Source of the DNA: Pipra filicauda | Taxonomy: Eukaryota > Chordata > Aves > Passeriformes > Pipridae | Direction: 5' to 3' | NCBI RefSeq assembly: GCF_003945595.2 | Contig: NW_024104316.1 | Span: forward strand, 124,001-188,000 | DNA: 64,000 nucleotides | In this document: positions 1 to 40,165 of the stretch, one piece after another | Layout: the number at the start of each line of letters is the position of its first letter | Position numbering within the stretch: the stretch's first letter is position 1 | Program-made: the position numbers and the translations under genes | The notes under the pieces: generated by a model | Told to the model about the DNA's origin: nothing | The model's database searches: none | What the model saw: only the letters and a program-made list of their open reading frames with translations

Positions 1-2053
1 GGGGGATGCAGCGGCTGGGCTGGCCGGGAGAACCAGCAATAACCACTCACTGGGAAAGCACACGCTGAAGCACAGCCCCGGACTGCCCAGGCCAGGGTTT
101 AGTGTGCCTAAACCTAAACTCGTGTTTAGTGCCAGGACCCCGCCTGCCAGCGCCGAGCGTCCCTGCTGCCCCTGCCCTCCCGCCGGCCCGTCCCACCTCC
201 CGCCCACAAACACTTCCCACTGCAGCTCTCAGGAGCTTTGTACCGGAATCAGCCTCTTGCCCTCAGCCAGCTGTCCTGGGTGCCCGGCCAGCCTGTCCCT
301 CCACGGGGGGCAGAGCACCCTCAGGAGGAGCCTGCTGTGCCTCCTTCATAGCTGCGGTTTTGTTTTACAGGACACTAAAAGTATTAACGAGGGCAGCCTT
401 TACTGTAATGTACATTAAAGTGTGTCTGGTGGGTTTAATCAGTCTGCCATGGCATGAGCCCGGTGTTTACCTGCAAGGGAACAGACCTTGTCCTCAGGCC
501 GGGAGTGCAAACTGCAGGTCAGGGTAGGACACAGCAGATGTCCTTGTGCCAGAAGGTCCCCACGTGCCCACCTGCTGCCATGCCAAGCATGGGGCAGCCC
601 CTCACTGTTGGGCTCAACAAGGCAGACATCACCCATGAGGGATTTTGCAGTCAAGGCTGGGAAAGGGACCAACCCTGCACTGTTAGTCTGTGCAACACAT
701 CCGAGTATTTTGTGGCCAAAATGCCTCCTGGAGCCAGGGAGAGTTGCTGAGTTCCTGGGAGCAGGGCTGACTGACTGTAATTAGAGAAGCTTAGTGCTAA
801 TGTGCTTGAGTCTTTGTCGTGGGCCAGGTTTGTCTTAAGTCTTGCCACCAAAAACTCCACAACCATTTCCATTTAGGAGGCTAAAACACTCATCAGTGAT
901 CTGACACTGGAAGCATCGAGGTCAGTAGAGATGGTGCTACTGAGCATCACCCCGAAGCCCCCAGACCCATCACCCCCTTGCACCCCCAATGCACACACAG
1001 GAAAGCAGAGACATGGTCCAAGTGGCACAAAATTGCAGACCATGGTCTTGCCTCTACCTCCCCAGGGGAAAAAGCAGGCAAACACACTCCTGAGGCCCCC
1101 CAGGACTCAAGGGTGTCATTTCTGAGCTCCAGCACTGACACGAGGTAATTGATGGTGACAGATATAGGGACATGACCTATATAAAGAGTTATGCTGAGAA
1201 CATGGCCATGGAAAGGGACCTTTCACAGGACCACTCATGCCCCAGCCAGCAGCCTGGGAGATCTTTAATCATATGCAGAGACAAGCAAGTGAACACAAGT
1301 GCAACCCTTAAACACCAACGCCTTACTGAGAGGAGGAGCAGGACCAAAGCCTCCAGCTGGCACCCTGTGGGCAGAGGGAGAGGGGAGGCAGCTGAAGAAA
1401 CATCTCCATCTCCCAGAGAGGGCAGCTCTATTTTCCATGGACACCAGGTGCACTAGACACAGGGAGGAGAGACCGGGAGAAGAGGCAGAGGGCTGGGACA
1501 CCCCAGGCCCTCTCCCACCCAGTGCCATGGAAATTAATGTTGAGACCAAATCCTGACTGTCCTGTAGTGCAGGCAAGCAGCTCCAGAGCTAAACCCCCTG
1601 CTCCAAGTGGGGAGAGGAGATCATAGCAGGTAAAACACCATTTTCAGCAGTGCCTGAGTCTCACCAGCTTTTCCAGTGCTGGAGCAACCCAGGGCAAGCA
1701 ACTCGGGTTGTTCAAACACCAGCCATTGCCCTGCTAAAGTGCCCAGTCCCTAATTTGTGATCCTCAGCCCTATTCCCCCACCTCCCTTTTCCCCCTTCAG
1801 CTCAACAAGGGAACAGTGACCATCACTCTGCCTCTGGGCTCCCCACCACGTTTCTTCCCAAGGATCACCAGAGGCCATCACCATTTTCCTTTTGCTGGTT
1901 TCCCGCTGAATCATTTCTCCTGCATGTTTGATGGCCCAAACTGTATTAACTGTAATTTTGTATGAAGAGTGACTGTCCATTGGTTTAATAGAGCATTAGT
2001 TATTGTAATAATTTATTGGCTGTCGGTAATGTATTTATTAGTCACGAAATGTT

Positions 2054-2059
2054 AATAAA
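2054..2059 (+). terminator. Candidate poly(A) signal of an upstream GNAO1 isoform
   Basis: A canonical AATAAA sits in an AT-rich stretch (1975-2060). A GT-rich stretch with TGTGAG and TTTTATTGTG follows within about 45 bp, the usual layout of a vertebrate 3' end. The shorter alpha-oB transcript could end here. The assignment is inference from gene structure; no coding exon for it is in the window. Confidence 0.4.
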
Positions 2060-3239
2060 GTGCCAGCTCTTTTCTAGTGTGAGAGTGGTTTTATTGTGTC
2101 TCCCTTGAGCGCGTCCAGCGTCTCAAACTCATTTTTTAACCCTATGGCTGCTCCACAAATGCACTTGCACAACACACACCTGCAGTGTCAGTTGTCTGCC
2201 ACAGCCTCATCTGCCTGGAAGCAGGGAATTCGAAAAGGATATAACCAAAAGGTATTTCATTTCATGTAAGTATTTGGTGGGAATCTTGTTTCCTCTGCTC
2301 GCCCCCGGCAGGACAGATCATCCCTCTGCCCCATTGCTGCCTCCAACACCTCGATTGCAAATCCTTCACAAGTCACAAGTTTTGCTCTGCTTTTCCACTG
2401 TTTGTGCAAGCACAGAAGCAGAAGAGCCATTTCTGGTTTGACTGAGATGTGTTTTGCTCCTTGCAGTAGCACCAAATGTGGAACATCCCTCCCTCCCTCC
2501 CTTTAAAAAAACCCTTGGGCCAGTTTTTTCTTTTATGTTAAAACCAAAGATCTTCCATTATTTGGGGCATGAAATAGAAGTAAAGAACTTGAAGAAACCA
2601 AGAGAAAATTTTCCATAAACCTCAGCAAAGTGAACCATTATTCCTGTTGACTTGACCAATTTTCAGTGACATAGCATCAGCTGGACCCATCCTCAGGACA
2701 CAAAACCCCACACAGCCCATTCTGCAGATGAGACAGAAGTACAGGCCAGCCCTGAGAAAAGGAAATGGCTGAGAGGGAAAGGATTTTGCTTTGCATGTCA
2801 CTATTGGGGATTTTTTAAAACTTCCTCCAGGACTCCATCCTGCTCAGATCATCTGCGTGGCTGTCCAGGACTCTGAAGTCACCAGGGTTATTCTCCCTGA
2901 CTGGGGATTTTCCTTTCCTTGGGCATCTGCTTTATTTCAGCTGCTCTTCCACCAACATCATCACTCCTTTATTTAGATATATAGGGGACAACACCAGGGA
3001 CAGACAAGGAAAAGCCCACCCAGATACTCTCCATGAAAATCTCAAGACCCAGTGATTTTGCAACAACCACAAGACAAGAGGAACCACATCCTTTGGCAGC
3101 AGTTTCTGTTTTCCCCATGAATAAGGGGTTTTTTTATTTATTTCAAGATAAGGATCCAATTGAAGTCCCAAAGCTTTGGAAAGCGCCTGCTTGGCATCCC
3201 TTGCTCCTCTTTGTCAAGGAACCGACGGTGCAATCGCGG

Positions 3240-3370
3240 AGCCTTTCAAGATGAAATCAGACAGCTGCTAAATTTTGCATGCAAAAGCTACCGCTGAAGT
3301 GGAGCTAATAAAATGAGTCACTAATAAAACATTCATGGAAAACTCCAAAATGTGTAATTGGGTCATCATT
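3240..3370. promoter_or_regulatory. Candidate intronic enhancer with dense factor motifs
   Basis: This AT-rich patch packs several recognisable motifs. A CAGCTG E-box lies near 3262. A perfect 14-bp palindrome at 3273-3286 contains two overlapping ATGCAAA-type POU half sites. An AP-1-like TGAGTCA at 3314-3320 is flanked exactly on both sides by the 9-mer CTAATAAAA (3305-3313 and 3321-3329). A TAATTG homeodomain core lies near 3356. It looks like a conserved non-coding element of a neural gene, but conservation cannot be tested here. Confidence 0.35.
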
Positions 3371-4603
3371 TCGTTAGGAAACACATGGATCCTCAAATCT
3401 GCAGCAGGTCCAGGTCCCCCTTTGCTGCACCTCCAAAGAAAGGGGCTGGGGGGCTCTTTGCTGCAGGAGGATCCCCCACCCAGCCCCTGAGCCACCCCAG
3501 AGCGGGGCTTTACGTGAGTTCACAAGAGGCTTTCGTAAGCAGCTGTGTCTCTGTGTGAGCTGCAGGCAGCTGAGCCAGAACTGGGGGGCTCAGCCCTAAG
3601 AGGGGGTTGCAGAGAGGGGCACAGGGAGGGGGCAGCAGCTTCAGACCTCTCTGAGCCCTGGGTTTGCATCAGAAGCTTTGAAGGTTCAGGTAGAAACTGG
3701 GTGGGTACCCACAGTGAAAGGGACCCCCAGAGCTGTCAGTGGAGTAGCAGGGAATGGCTTTCTGGTGATAATGATGGAGGAAATTTTTGGGAGCTCCTGG
3801 AGGGCCAGATCTGTCCCGTCCAGTGGCACCTCCACACTAACAGTGAATGCATGTGCCTGCATGAGAATCCCCTGTTCTGTGGTGCCCTGGGGCAGCCCGT
3901 TCTGCCCAGGACAGCCTCACCTCCTCCTCCTGTTCTGCTGTCTGCTCTCCACTTCTTCCTGCTAAAAATTTCTGTAGCACAGGGAAAAATGGCTTTATGT
4001 GGATTTTGTCCACATGTGAAAGGACAATTAAAAAAAATAAATAAAATTTAAAAAAAAAATTTACAAATTTGCCTCTAGTTATGCTCCTACCAAAAATTTT
4101 CCAAGCTCAAAGACTCCCTGGATCTCCCTGCAAGCCCAGAACACTCAGGAGAGCTCGGGGGTGGGCTGGCAGAGGCACCTCCACTGGTTACTTCCATGCA
4201 GCAGCACTGGGTTTTCTTAGGAGTAACCTGGCCACACCACTGTGGTGTTTTCCAAGATGGGCTGAAGATTTTTCCAGGGGCAGAAGGGTCCTGCTGGGGC
4301 AGGACCTGCCCCAACCTCTGGGCAATCCCTTGGCATTGATCTCGCCATGATGGCACTGCTCAGCACCAAATACCCTTCCAGGCCAGTCCACAGGACCACC
4401 CTGGGATGGCCAAAGGCCCCTCCATCCCAGTCCCAATGCCCAGTGAATCCTGGCCACTGGTTGGTGCTGTCTGCCCATGCTTTATTTGAGCTCTGCAAAC
4501 GATGCTTCAGGGTTGCCCACTCCCTGAGGAGACACAAGGCTCCTTCCCCACTCCTCTGGTGAGGCAGGAGAGGAGCAGATAATTTTTTCCTGCTCTTCCT
4601 TGA

Positions 4604-6985
<2,382 letters not shown>

Positions 6986-7093
6986 CCCCCCCCGGCGCAC
7001 AGCGACTGCTTGGGTGGCGATCCCGGCGCCAGGAGAGAAAAGAAACGTAAAAATAAAAAAATAACAACAACAAAAAAAAAACAACCCCAACGC

Positions 7094-7275
7094 AACCACA
7101 CAACAGACACACACAGAACACACACACACACGCGCGGGGGGAAAAAAAAAAAAAAAAAAAGAAACAAAGAAAAAAACAGGTTGAAGGAGAGAAAAAAATT
7201 GTCATCATAATCATGCAAGTTGGTAAATAAAAAGGCATAAGGAAAAATTATATATATACGTATATATATATATAA
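7094..7275 (+). repeat. Simple repeats: CA, poly-A and TA tracts
   Basis: Within the GNAO1 3' UTR there is a CA-rich tract (about 7095-7135), a long A-run (7142-7160) and an alternating TA tract (about 7249-7275). They are adjacent and probably length-variable. Confidence 0.9.
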
Positions 7276-7563
7276 AAATATCCACACCCACCTTTTTAGT
7301 TTGTTTTTTTTAAACCCCTTCCCCCCCCCCCGTCAGGCTCCGGCCCCAAATGTCCCAGCCTGGGGCACCCCGGGGGCTGGGGGGGCTCTGCCCAGACCCA
7401 CCACCCCAACAGCTCCCGGGGCTCCCCCCGCTGGTACCAGGCAGGGAGAGGGGGCAGAGGGGTCACCCTGGGCAGGGGCTTCTCCCAGCACTTATTTGAC
7501 CACGGGCTCTTATTTTTTAATTGTTACCATTATAATTGATTGTTGTGGGTTGGCTTTTTTTTA

Positions 7564-7612
7564 GTGATGATGATGTTGATGATGTTGTTGATGATGATGA
7601 TGATGATGAAGA
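7564..7612 (+). repeat. GAT trinucleotide microsatellite
   Basis: Imperfect GAT/GTT repeats run for about 50 bp in the GNAO1 3' UTR. In one frame they encode an Asp-rich run, which is not a real protein. Confidence 0.9.
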
Positions 7613-8116
7613 ATTATTTTTATTTCCAGTGTGGGCAAGGCTGGGCTGCCCCTGCCTGCCCCTGGTCCTGCTGCCCAGCCCGGGTGAGCTGCTGCCTCCA
7701 GAAACAATGAGATGGTCTTTTGGTTTTTTTGGTTTTTTTAAGGAGGGGGGGAAAATTGACAACTGCCCCTGGCTACGTGTCACAGCTAGAAAGGGAAAGA
7801 GCAGCAGCAGCAGCAGGGAGATCTTCTCCCATTTCCCACCCTGGCTGTCTGGGGGAAGCTGCGGTGGGAGCATCCTCCTCCTGCTCCCTTGCCAGGGTTT
7901 GGGGGTTTTTAGGTCAGTTTTTGAATTCCCATTTCAGGCCAAAGCCCTCGCCAGCCGGAGCCGGCGGGTTTGTCCCGTTTTTCCCTCCCTCCCGGTTTAA
8001 CTCCCGCTCACTGCTCACTCTCCAGGTCCGTATCCAAAAGCACAGCTCGGCCCCCCCAGCCAGGCTCCCCCTCACCCCTCCTGTGGGGCCAACCAGGGGC
8101 ATCAGGGAGGGCTATA

Positions 8117-8465
8117 CAGATATATATATATTTTATTTTATTTTATTTTTTGTTTAGAGTATTTTTTTTGTTTTCGTTTGGTTTTTATTCATTTTTAACT
8201 CTTTCCAGTGAATGCTTTTTTGTGCTGCTTTTCTCTCCCCCTCATCCCACCCCAATCCTCTCTCCCTTTTAGTGAATGGTGTTTTTTCTCTCTCATGTGG
8301 GGATGTTTGTGCTGCAAAATAAGAAAAAAAAGGAAAAAAAAAAGAAAAAAAAAAACTTAAAAAAACCAAACTTTAAAAAAAAAGCAAGAATGAAAATACT
8401 TTAAAAATTTTAAAAAACACACACAAAACCACAAAAAATAATTAAAAAAGAATAAAAAAAAACCA
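8117..8465 (+). repeat. TA, T-rich and A-rich low-complexity stretch
   Basis: A TA repeat passes into T-rich sequence (8117-8180), and A-rich runs follow (about 8322-8465), all inside the GNAO1 3' UTR. The strand asymmetry suggests slippage-grown homopolymers, not a poly(A) tail of a mobile element. Confidence 0.85.
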
Positions 8466-8654
8466 ACAACAAAAATCGAATGTAGTGTTTACATTGAAGC
8501 CACCGTTTTCATGACCAATCCCTCGTCATTTCTACTTTGATTAGTAACCAGACGTCTTCACAGTTTCACTTTTACGAGTTACCTTTGCTGAAGAAGAGCA
8601 GTCACACCTGTTCAAAAGAAAATGAATAAATAAAGAGGAAACTTAAAAAAAAAA

Positions 8655-8680
8655 ATATTATATATATATATATATAAAAA
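8655..8680 (+). repeat. TA microsatellite
   Basis: An alternating TA tract of about 24 bp follows a pair of overlapping AATAAA signals at 8625-8634 in the GNAO1 3' UTR. Confidence 0.85.
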
Positions 8681-8788
8681 GCGCCAGGTCTTTCTAAGCC
8701 TTTCTATTACCAATCAGTGAGGTTTCTGTGATATATTACACACTGCCAATCTCTTTCTCTGACTAATGGAAAAATTCATGTGTAGCTC

Positions 8789-8794
8789 AATAAA
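8789..8794 (+). terminator. GNAO1: GNAO1 distal poly(A) signal
   Basis: AATAAA is followed within 10-20 bp by TGTTTGTCTGT, a typical GU-rich downstream element. This gives a predicted cleavage site near 8810-8820. Overlapping AATAAA signals at 8625-8634 may serve a shorter form. Confidence 0.75.
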
Positions 8795-8815
8795 GAGAAT
8801 GTTTGTCTGTACCCC

Positions 8816-10840
8816 GGGCTCTCCCCTCCTGTGCCTCTGCCTCCTTCTTTCCGCTGCCTGTCTGCCTCCTTCCAAAGGGAGAAAGGAAAGATGCTAAAAA
8901 TCACATTTTGGGGGGATAGCACAGGGAGAAGGGGATGAACTACAGATTGGGTGTAAATCCTGGGATAGCAGTGTGTGGGAGCCCTTTGGTGCTTCAGAAC
9001 ATCACCAGGAACAAAAATCCCCCCCAAAAAAACTCTCCAAGCAAGAAAATATTTATATTTCTTTGGGGAAAGCAAAGCAGATCATGAGGGCAAGTCCTTC
9101 GTTTGTGGCAGCATCAGAAAACCCACAATATTCGAGTTTTCCCCCCCGAGATACAGAGGAAGGTTCTCAAAGCAAGTCGAGGTTTTCTCCCTGCTGCACG
9201 AGCCATTTGAGGTTTGTTTGGGGGTTTGGGGTTTGAGGGGTTTTTTCACAATTTGGGTTTTTTCCTGCATTCCTCGTCCTGGGTGCCCAGCTCAGGGCAC
9301 CGTGACCACAGGTGGGACACTGGAGAGCCACTGGCACTGCCTGGCACGGGGAGAGATCATGGCACCACACTTGCCATCCCCTCCCGTGCCACGGGAACAC
9401 TTCCAAACCCCACAGGGCCACTGGGTGACAGAGCCATAGGGTGGGTCACCCAGGACCCCCGACCTCAGCTTCGTGCCGGGCCACCCCTCACGCGTCCCCT
9501 GCCCTCGGGATTCGGGAAGGCTGGTTGGCAGAGCCCCCATCCCACAGCAGCAGCTCCCCACCAACGCGGCTCCTCCAAGGTTCCTGCTGTTCACAGCCAG
9601 CAGGAGCAGCACATGTTGGCACTGGGAAAGTCTCCTCAGGTGACCTCCCTTTCCAGGGAGGCAGAGCTGGCCAAGAGGCCACCGCTGGTCCCTGTGCTCT
9701 CCTGCACAAACCAGCCCTCAATGGCTGGAGTGGGTCATTTTGCAGCAGTGCCACAGGCAGAGATGCCATCCAGTGGCTGGCCAGGGCCCGCTCCTCGGGG
9801 AGCAGAGGGAAGAGCTGCCAGGAAAAGGTCAGGAGCCCAACAGGACAACTGCAGAAAGAATAGCCCGAGTCTCTGAAACACCCCCTCTTCCCACACACAC
9901 CAGGCAGCCCCTTCACTCATCTCTGCTGCAGCCCAAGGAACCACAGGACCTCGGGCAGGAGGGGTTTATCCAGGACAGGCTCATGGCATCCTCCCCTTCC
10001 CCATGGATCTGCTGCTGGCAGGACTGGATCCCACAGCAGGGTCCTGCAGCAGGCAGAGAGGGCTGGGGGCTGAGGAGCTGCTTTGGTACCTTTCCAGGTA
10101 CCTTTTTTGCAGTGGTGAAGTCAGAGGGGAGCAGGATGTCACACAGCTCCCAGAGCAACAGGAGTGGGCAGAGGGGGCTCGTGCACTGCTGCTGCCAGCC
10201 AGGCCCTGGGGCACCAGGGGCTCCTCACCCTCTGTGTCTGGGGAAACCATTCCAGGGCACAGCACTCCTGTCCTGGGAAGGTGGGTGGGCTGGGAGAGGA
10301 CAAGCCAAGGTGGTGGATCCACAGCTCCACCAAGCCCACAGCCGGGTCAAACCCTGCCCTGCCTGCAGGCAGCCCCTCTGGGGACATTTGGCATCATCAT
10401 GTACAAAATGCATCACCAGGTACAACATCTCCCAGAAATGCAGCAAGAACTCATGGAGACACGGAGCCCACGAGGATTTCTGTGCTGTGTTCTCCCCTCC
10501 CAGAGGAATGTCAGCTCTGCTGCTTGGATCAAGACCCAAACCCCACACTGCTCACAGGTGCTCTCATCCCCTCTGTACCCTGCCAGACAGCTCAAAGCCC
10601 TGCTCCATTTTCAGTCCTTGAGACACTGTTCCTCTTCCATTTCCACGTTCACAGCACAGCCAAATTCCAGTAACAATTACTGCCCTGCAACCCGAGGCTT
10701 GGGAGAATATTCCCAAACCCAGTGTTAGGAGGCTGTGCTCCCTCTCATCGGATGGAAAGGGGGAACCAAAGGGCACCGAAGTGCAGGTGCCCCATTTACA
10801 GACCAAACACACAGAGAAACCACACTACAGAAATTTCCAA
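8816..10840. other. Intergenic gap between convergent GNAO1 and AMFR
   Basis: About 2 kb separates the two predicted 3' ends. All frames from 9740 to 10730 are fairly open because of base composition, but none shows a recognisable protein. A G-run cluster lies at 9220-9257. No interspersed repeat is recognised. Confidence 0.7.
9220..9257 (+). other. Potential G-quadruplex
   Basis: There are four G-runs of 5, 4, 4 and 3 bases at 9220-9224, 9228-9231, 9237-9240 and 9255-9257. The first three are separated by TTT and TTTGA and the last by a longer loop. It lies about 400 bp past the GNAO1 3' end. Confidence 0.4.
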
Positions 10841-10844
10841 ACAA

Positions 10845-12221
10845 TTTCCAACACTGATCAAGGTTTTTATTTTTGGTTGGTTGGTTTTTTTTAACAATAA
10901 AAACAAACAGCTGTGTTCTAGGCAAAACCAAAGATCTCAAAAAATTTTTTGAGGTTTACTAATAGCATTGCAAGGTAAGGCTTTCCCAAAGAGTTTTATT
11001 GAAATAAATTATTTTCACCTAAACATCGATGCAATTCCTCTCGTTAAATTCACCTTCACCTAAAAACCAACAGTAAAAAAAGTTACCAACAATTCTAGGT
11101 AATACTGGGCTCCTTCTAAAGGACGGTGAAACTAGAACTCACTCTTCAGAAGTTTAAAAATTAAGTCATTGCCATGTAAAATTCAACTATGTAAGCGAGC
11201 GGTGGCGGCGCCAAGGGGATCTCAAAAGTTCTTAAGAAAAATCCAGGTCAGCAGGTTGGGTGCAGCCAGCGAAGGTCCAGCTGTCCCCACTCCTCCAGTC
11301 TTCCTGAATAAACTCACAGTGAGCTTGTGGGGGTTAAAAACAAAATAAAAGCAAGATATTGGAGCGACCTCCGCGCCGTCCCACCCGTGTTGTGCTGGAG
11401 TCAGGACGGGCGGGTTCTGCCCTCGGCTCCCTTGGCCTGTGGTAACACTGAACTGCAAGGGCTGTAAGCTCTTCACTCGACCCCCCTCTGTCCTTCGCTT
11501 GCCTCTGGACATGAAGGAAAAGTGCAGCCCTGGGGATGAACAGCCAGAGCTCTGCCAGAGCAGAAGAGCCCAGCAGCAGCAAACTGCCTGTTTGATGCTG
11601 GAATCGACGTGAGCCGGCGCTTCGCTGCACAGTCCGTGGATTTGGGGGTTCTGTGTTGCGTAGCCAGACAATTTCATCCAGTGTAAGAACTTCCTGGTGA
11701 TGCTCCCCCAGCCCTTCAAGCCACCCTACGTGGCACCTTCGCTGCCGACAGGAGCAGGGACTGAGGAGCGGGTGCCTGCTTATCTAGCACAGGATTGCTG
11801 CAAGCTTCTAAGCCTCCTCACCCTCGGAGTAACTCTCCCTGATCTCGAGCAGAACGTGCCCGTGTGCTCTGCGACCTGCACCCACAGCTAACTCAGAACA
11901 CACTTCCCCCAGCCTCTGCAGTGCAGTCAGCCCCACAGCTCATGCCAGCTGCAGAAATCATGCCCATGGTTTAGAAATTGCCTTTCGTTTGTGGAGGGGA
12001 ATCAACGTCACATAGAAAATATTACAAAAAAGGTTAATTTGTCAGCTGTCCGAACATTATTAGACCACATGCTTTGTACAGCAGAGAGGCAGCCAGCTCG
12101 CTGGGCAGCACAGCCAGCTGAGCTCTGCAGAGACGCTTTCCTGCTGGTTTCGAAAGCGCAGGGTTCTCGTGTTTGATGTATTTACTGGAGGTTGCTCACG
12201 AGGAGGGGAGGAGGGGCAGCG
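10845..12221 (-). other. AMFR: AMFR 3' UTR
   Basis: This is non-coding sequence between the AMFR stop and the predicted 3' end. No splice or coding signal is recognised. The extent rests on the two minus-strand poly(A) signals. Confidence 0.65.
10866..10871 (-). terminator. AMFR: AMFR poly(A) signal
   Basis: On the minus strand this is AATAAA, with a GT-rich stretch just beyond it (about 10825-10855). A second AATAAA lies at 10995-11000 on the same strand. Either would give a 3' UTR of about 1.2-1.4 kb. Confidence 0.6.
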
Positions 12222-38483
<26,262 letters not shown>

Positions 38484-39013
38484 CGCGGAGCCCTCGCCGC
38501 CGCCCCGGCCCCGCTCCCAGCCCGCCGCGCTCCCCCCGCTCCCGCGGCCCAACGCCCGCCCCGCCGCCCCTCCCCGGGGCCGGGCGAGCCGCCCCCGCCG
38601 CACAAGGGAGACAAGAGCGGGCCCGAACCCTCCGCCCCGGCTCCGGGCGCCGCGTCCGCCCGTCACCCCGCGCGCTGAGTCACGGCCGGGGCGGCGCCTG
38701 CACCGGGCCGGCCCTGCCCGCACACCCCGCCCGCCCCCGGGACGGCCGCCCGAGCGGGAGCCCCGGACCTACGGCCACGGAGTCGGGGGAGAACGCGGAG
38801 AGACCGCACGTGCAGCGCCCTTCCACGGGCAGCCTGGAGCAAGAATTAGTGTCTCAAACCACCGCGTGGCAGCAGGTGAGGGGTGCTGTTAAATGCCAGG
38901 GATCAGAAGCTGCCCTCTGCTCCTTGTTCCTGTAGGAACTGACTTCCAAACCTCCACCGGCCCTTCCTCGCTTCCACGGGCAAAATGGTTCTGTTCTACA
39001 CTCCCCTGCTAGC

Positions 39014-39019
39014 TTTATT
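39014..39019 (-). terminator. NUDT21: Candidate NUDT21 distal poly(A) signal
   Basis: The only AATAAA that I see on the minus strand between the NUDT21 stop and the AMFR promoter. It would give a 3' UTR of about 1.4 kb ending near 38995. An ATTAAA at 40186-40191 next to a TGTA is a possible proximal site. Confidence 0.5.
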
Positions 39020-40039
39020 TCCCCCACCTGGCAGCGAAGAAACCACACGTTCTGCTCAGTAGCTCTCTAGGCCTTCCATCCATAGGACCAAAGTGAACAG
39101 CCCCACCACCACCTTTCCCAGCATCTGTCGGTACACTTCCCATATTGCACAGCTTCAATCTGACCAAGGCACCAAGCTGTCAGGATTGTTCTGTACATTG
39201 CTTACCAGTGCAGATGGCAGCAGAGCCAAGCACTTTGGCAAGATTCAGTTCTCTTGGCAGCTGGCACTTTCCAACCCTGCCTTCATAAAAGAGGACAGTG
39301 CACAAGCAACAGTGCATCTTCTCATCAGACGCAGAACGTGGAAACAAATGTTTTAAAGACTCATTAAGCAAAATTATGGAAGGCTAAAGGCATTGGGACG
39401 TGTCACATCCAACTGGAATTTATGCTTAGCCAAGCATGTAAAAACCCCCAAATTAGTAAGGTTGATTTTTACTACCTGCAAGAGACTGAAATATTGAGGA
39501 GAAAAAGCAGAAGCATGGATACCCCTTGCAGGATGACACAGCACAGCTCAGCATAACATGGAACCACTTGCACATGGCTTTGGCAAAACATTTCAACATG
39601 ACCCTAATTCTGTCCTGTAGCTAAGGAAATATATACAAAATTACCTTCACTTTCCCTATTTTAACTGTATCTCAAGCCAGTCCAACAGAAATTTCGCGGT
39701 TGTTACTACCTTAAGGGGGCACAGAAGGAACATATTGCATGTCCTCTAAGCCCTGTACAAACAGATCAATTCTGGTAACAAATAAAGGCTACAGTTGCCC
39801 TCAAGTTCTCATACTCCCTCAAAAGAGGGGTTCTGTTCTCCGAGTTAAGACTCAAAATTATATTGCACCTACTTATACTGTTTAAATTTCTCCCTGATCT
39901 TAATTCCCTGCTCGGGGATGCAGATCGGAGCATCTGAGTGGCCCCTGAATGGCTCAGCTCCTCCTCTGGCTTCCAAGATCATCTGTATTCCTGAAGAAAA
40001 GTATTAAAAGTTTAAAATATGTCCCTAAAAGTAGGAGAA

Positions 40040-40165
40040 AACTAAATAAAAATAAATTAAAAAAACCATCAAGCAAACCAAAAAAAAAAAACTGCCAAAA
40101 CATCCCAAACAATCAAACAAAGAAACAAACCCCAAAAGCCAAACCAAACCCAAGACACAAGACAA
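40040..40165 (-). repeat. G/T-rich degenerate repeat in NUDT21 3' UTR
   Basis: On the plus strand this is A/C-rich with recurring CAAAC and CCAAA units and A-runs. On the transcript strand it reads as repeated GTTTG and TTTGG. It has simple-repeat character and no mobile-element structure. Confidence 0.7.

Larger units (their letters stand above)
6986..8815 (+). other. GNAO1: GNAO1 3' UTR
   Basis: This roughly 1.8-kb 3' UTR is unusually rich in simple sequence: CA repeats, A-runs, TA repeats and a GAT repeat. From about 8478 to 8640 it turns into ordinary complex sequence that looks like the better-conserved end of the transcript. The end is set by the AATAAA at 8789-8794. Its extent is inferred from that signal, not from transcripts. 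Confidence 0.75.

Noticed and set aside
4020..4070. A-rich tract with AATAAA-like strings
   Set aside because: It lies in an intron with no coding exon just upstream and no downstream GU-rich element; it is better explained as low-complexity sequence.
7536..8000. Open frame with a poly-Asp run
   Set aside because: It is the translation of the GAT microsatellite in the GNAO1 3' UTR.
9740..10728. Long overlapping open frames (up to 293 codons) on the plus strand between GNAO1 and AMFR
   Set aside because: All three frames are open over the same stretch and the products have random-looking composition with no domain. This reflects low stop-codon density, not a gene.
38484..38723. In-frame upstream extension of AMFR with another ATG
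   Set aside because: The extension is Arg/Gly/Pro-rich CpG-island translation, and the known AMFR N-terminus begins at MPLLFLERF.
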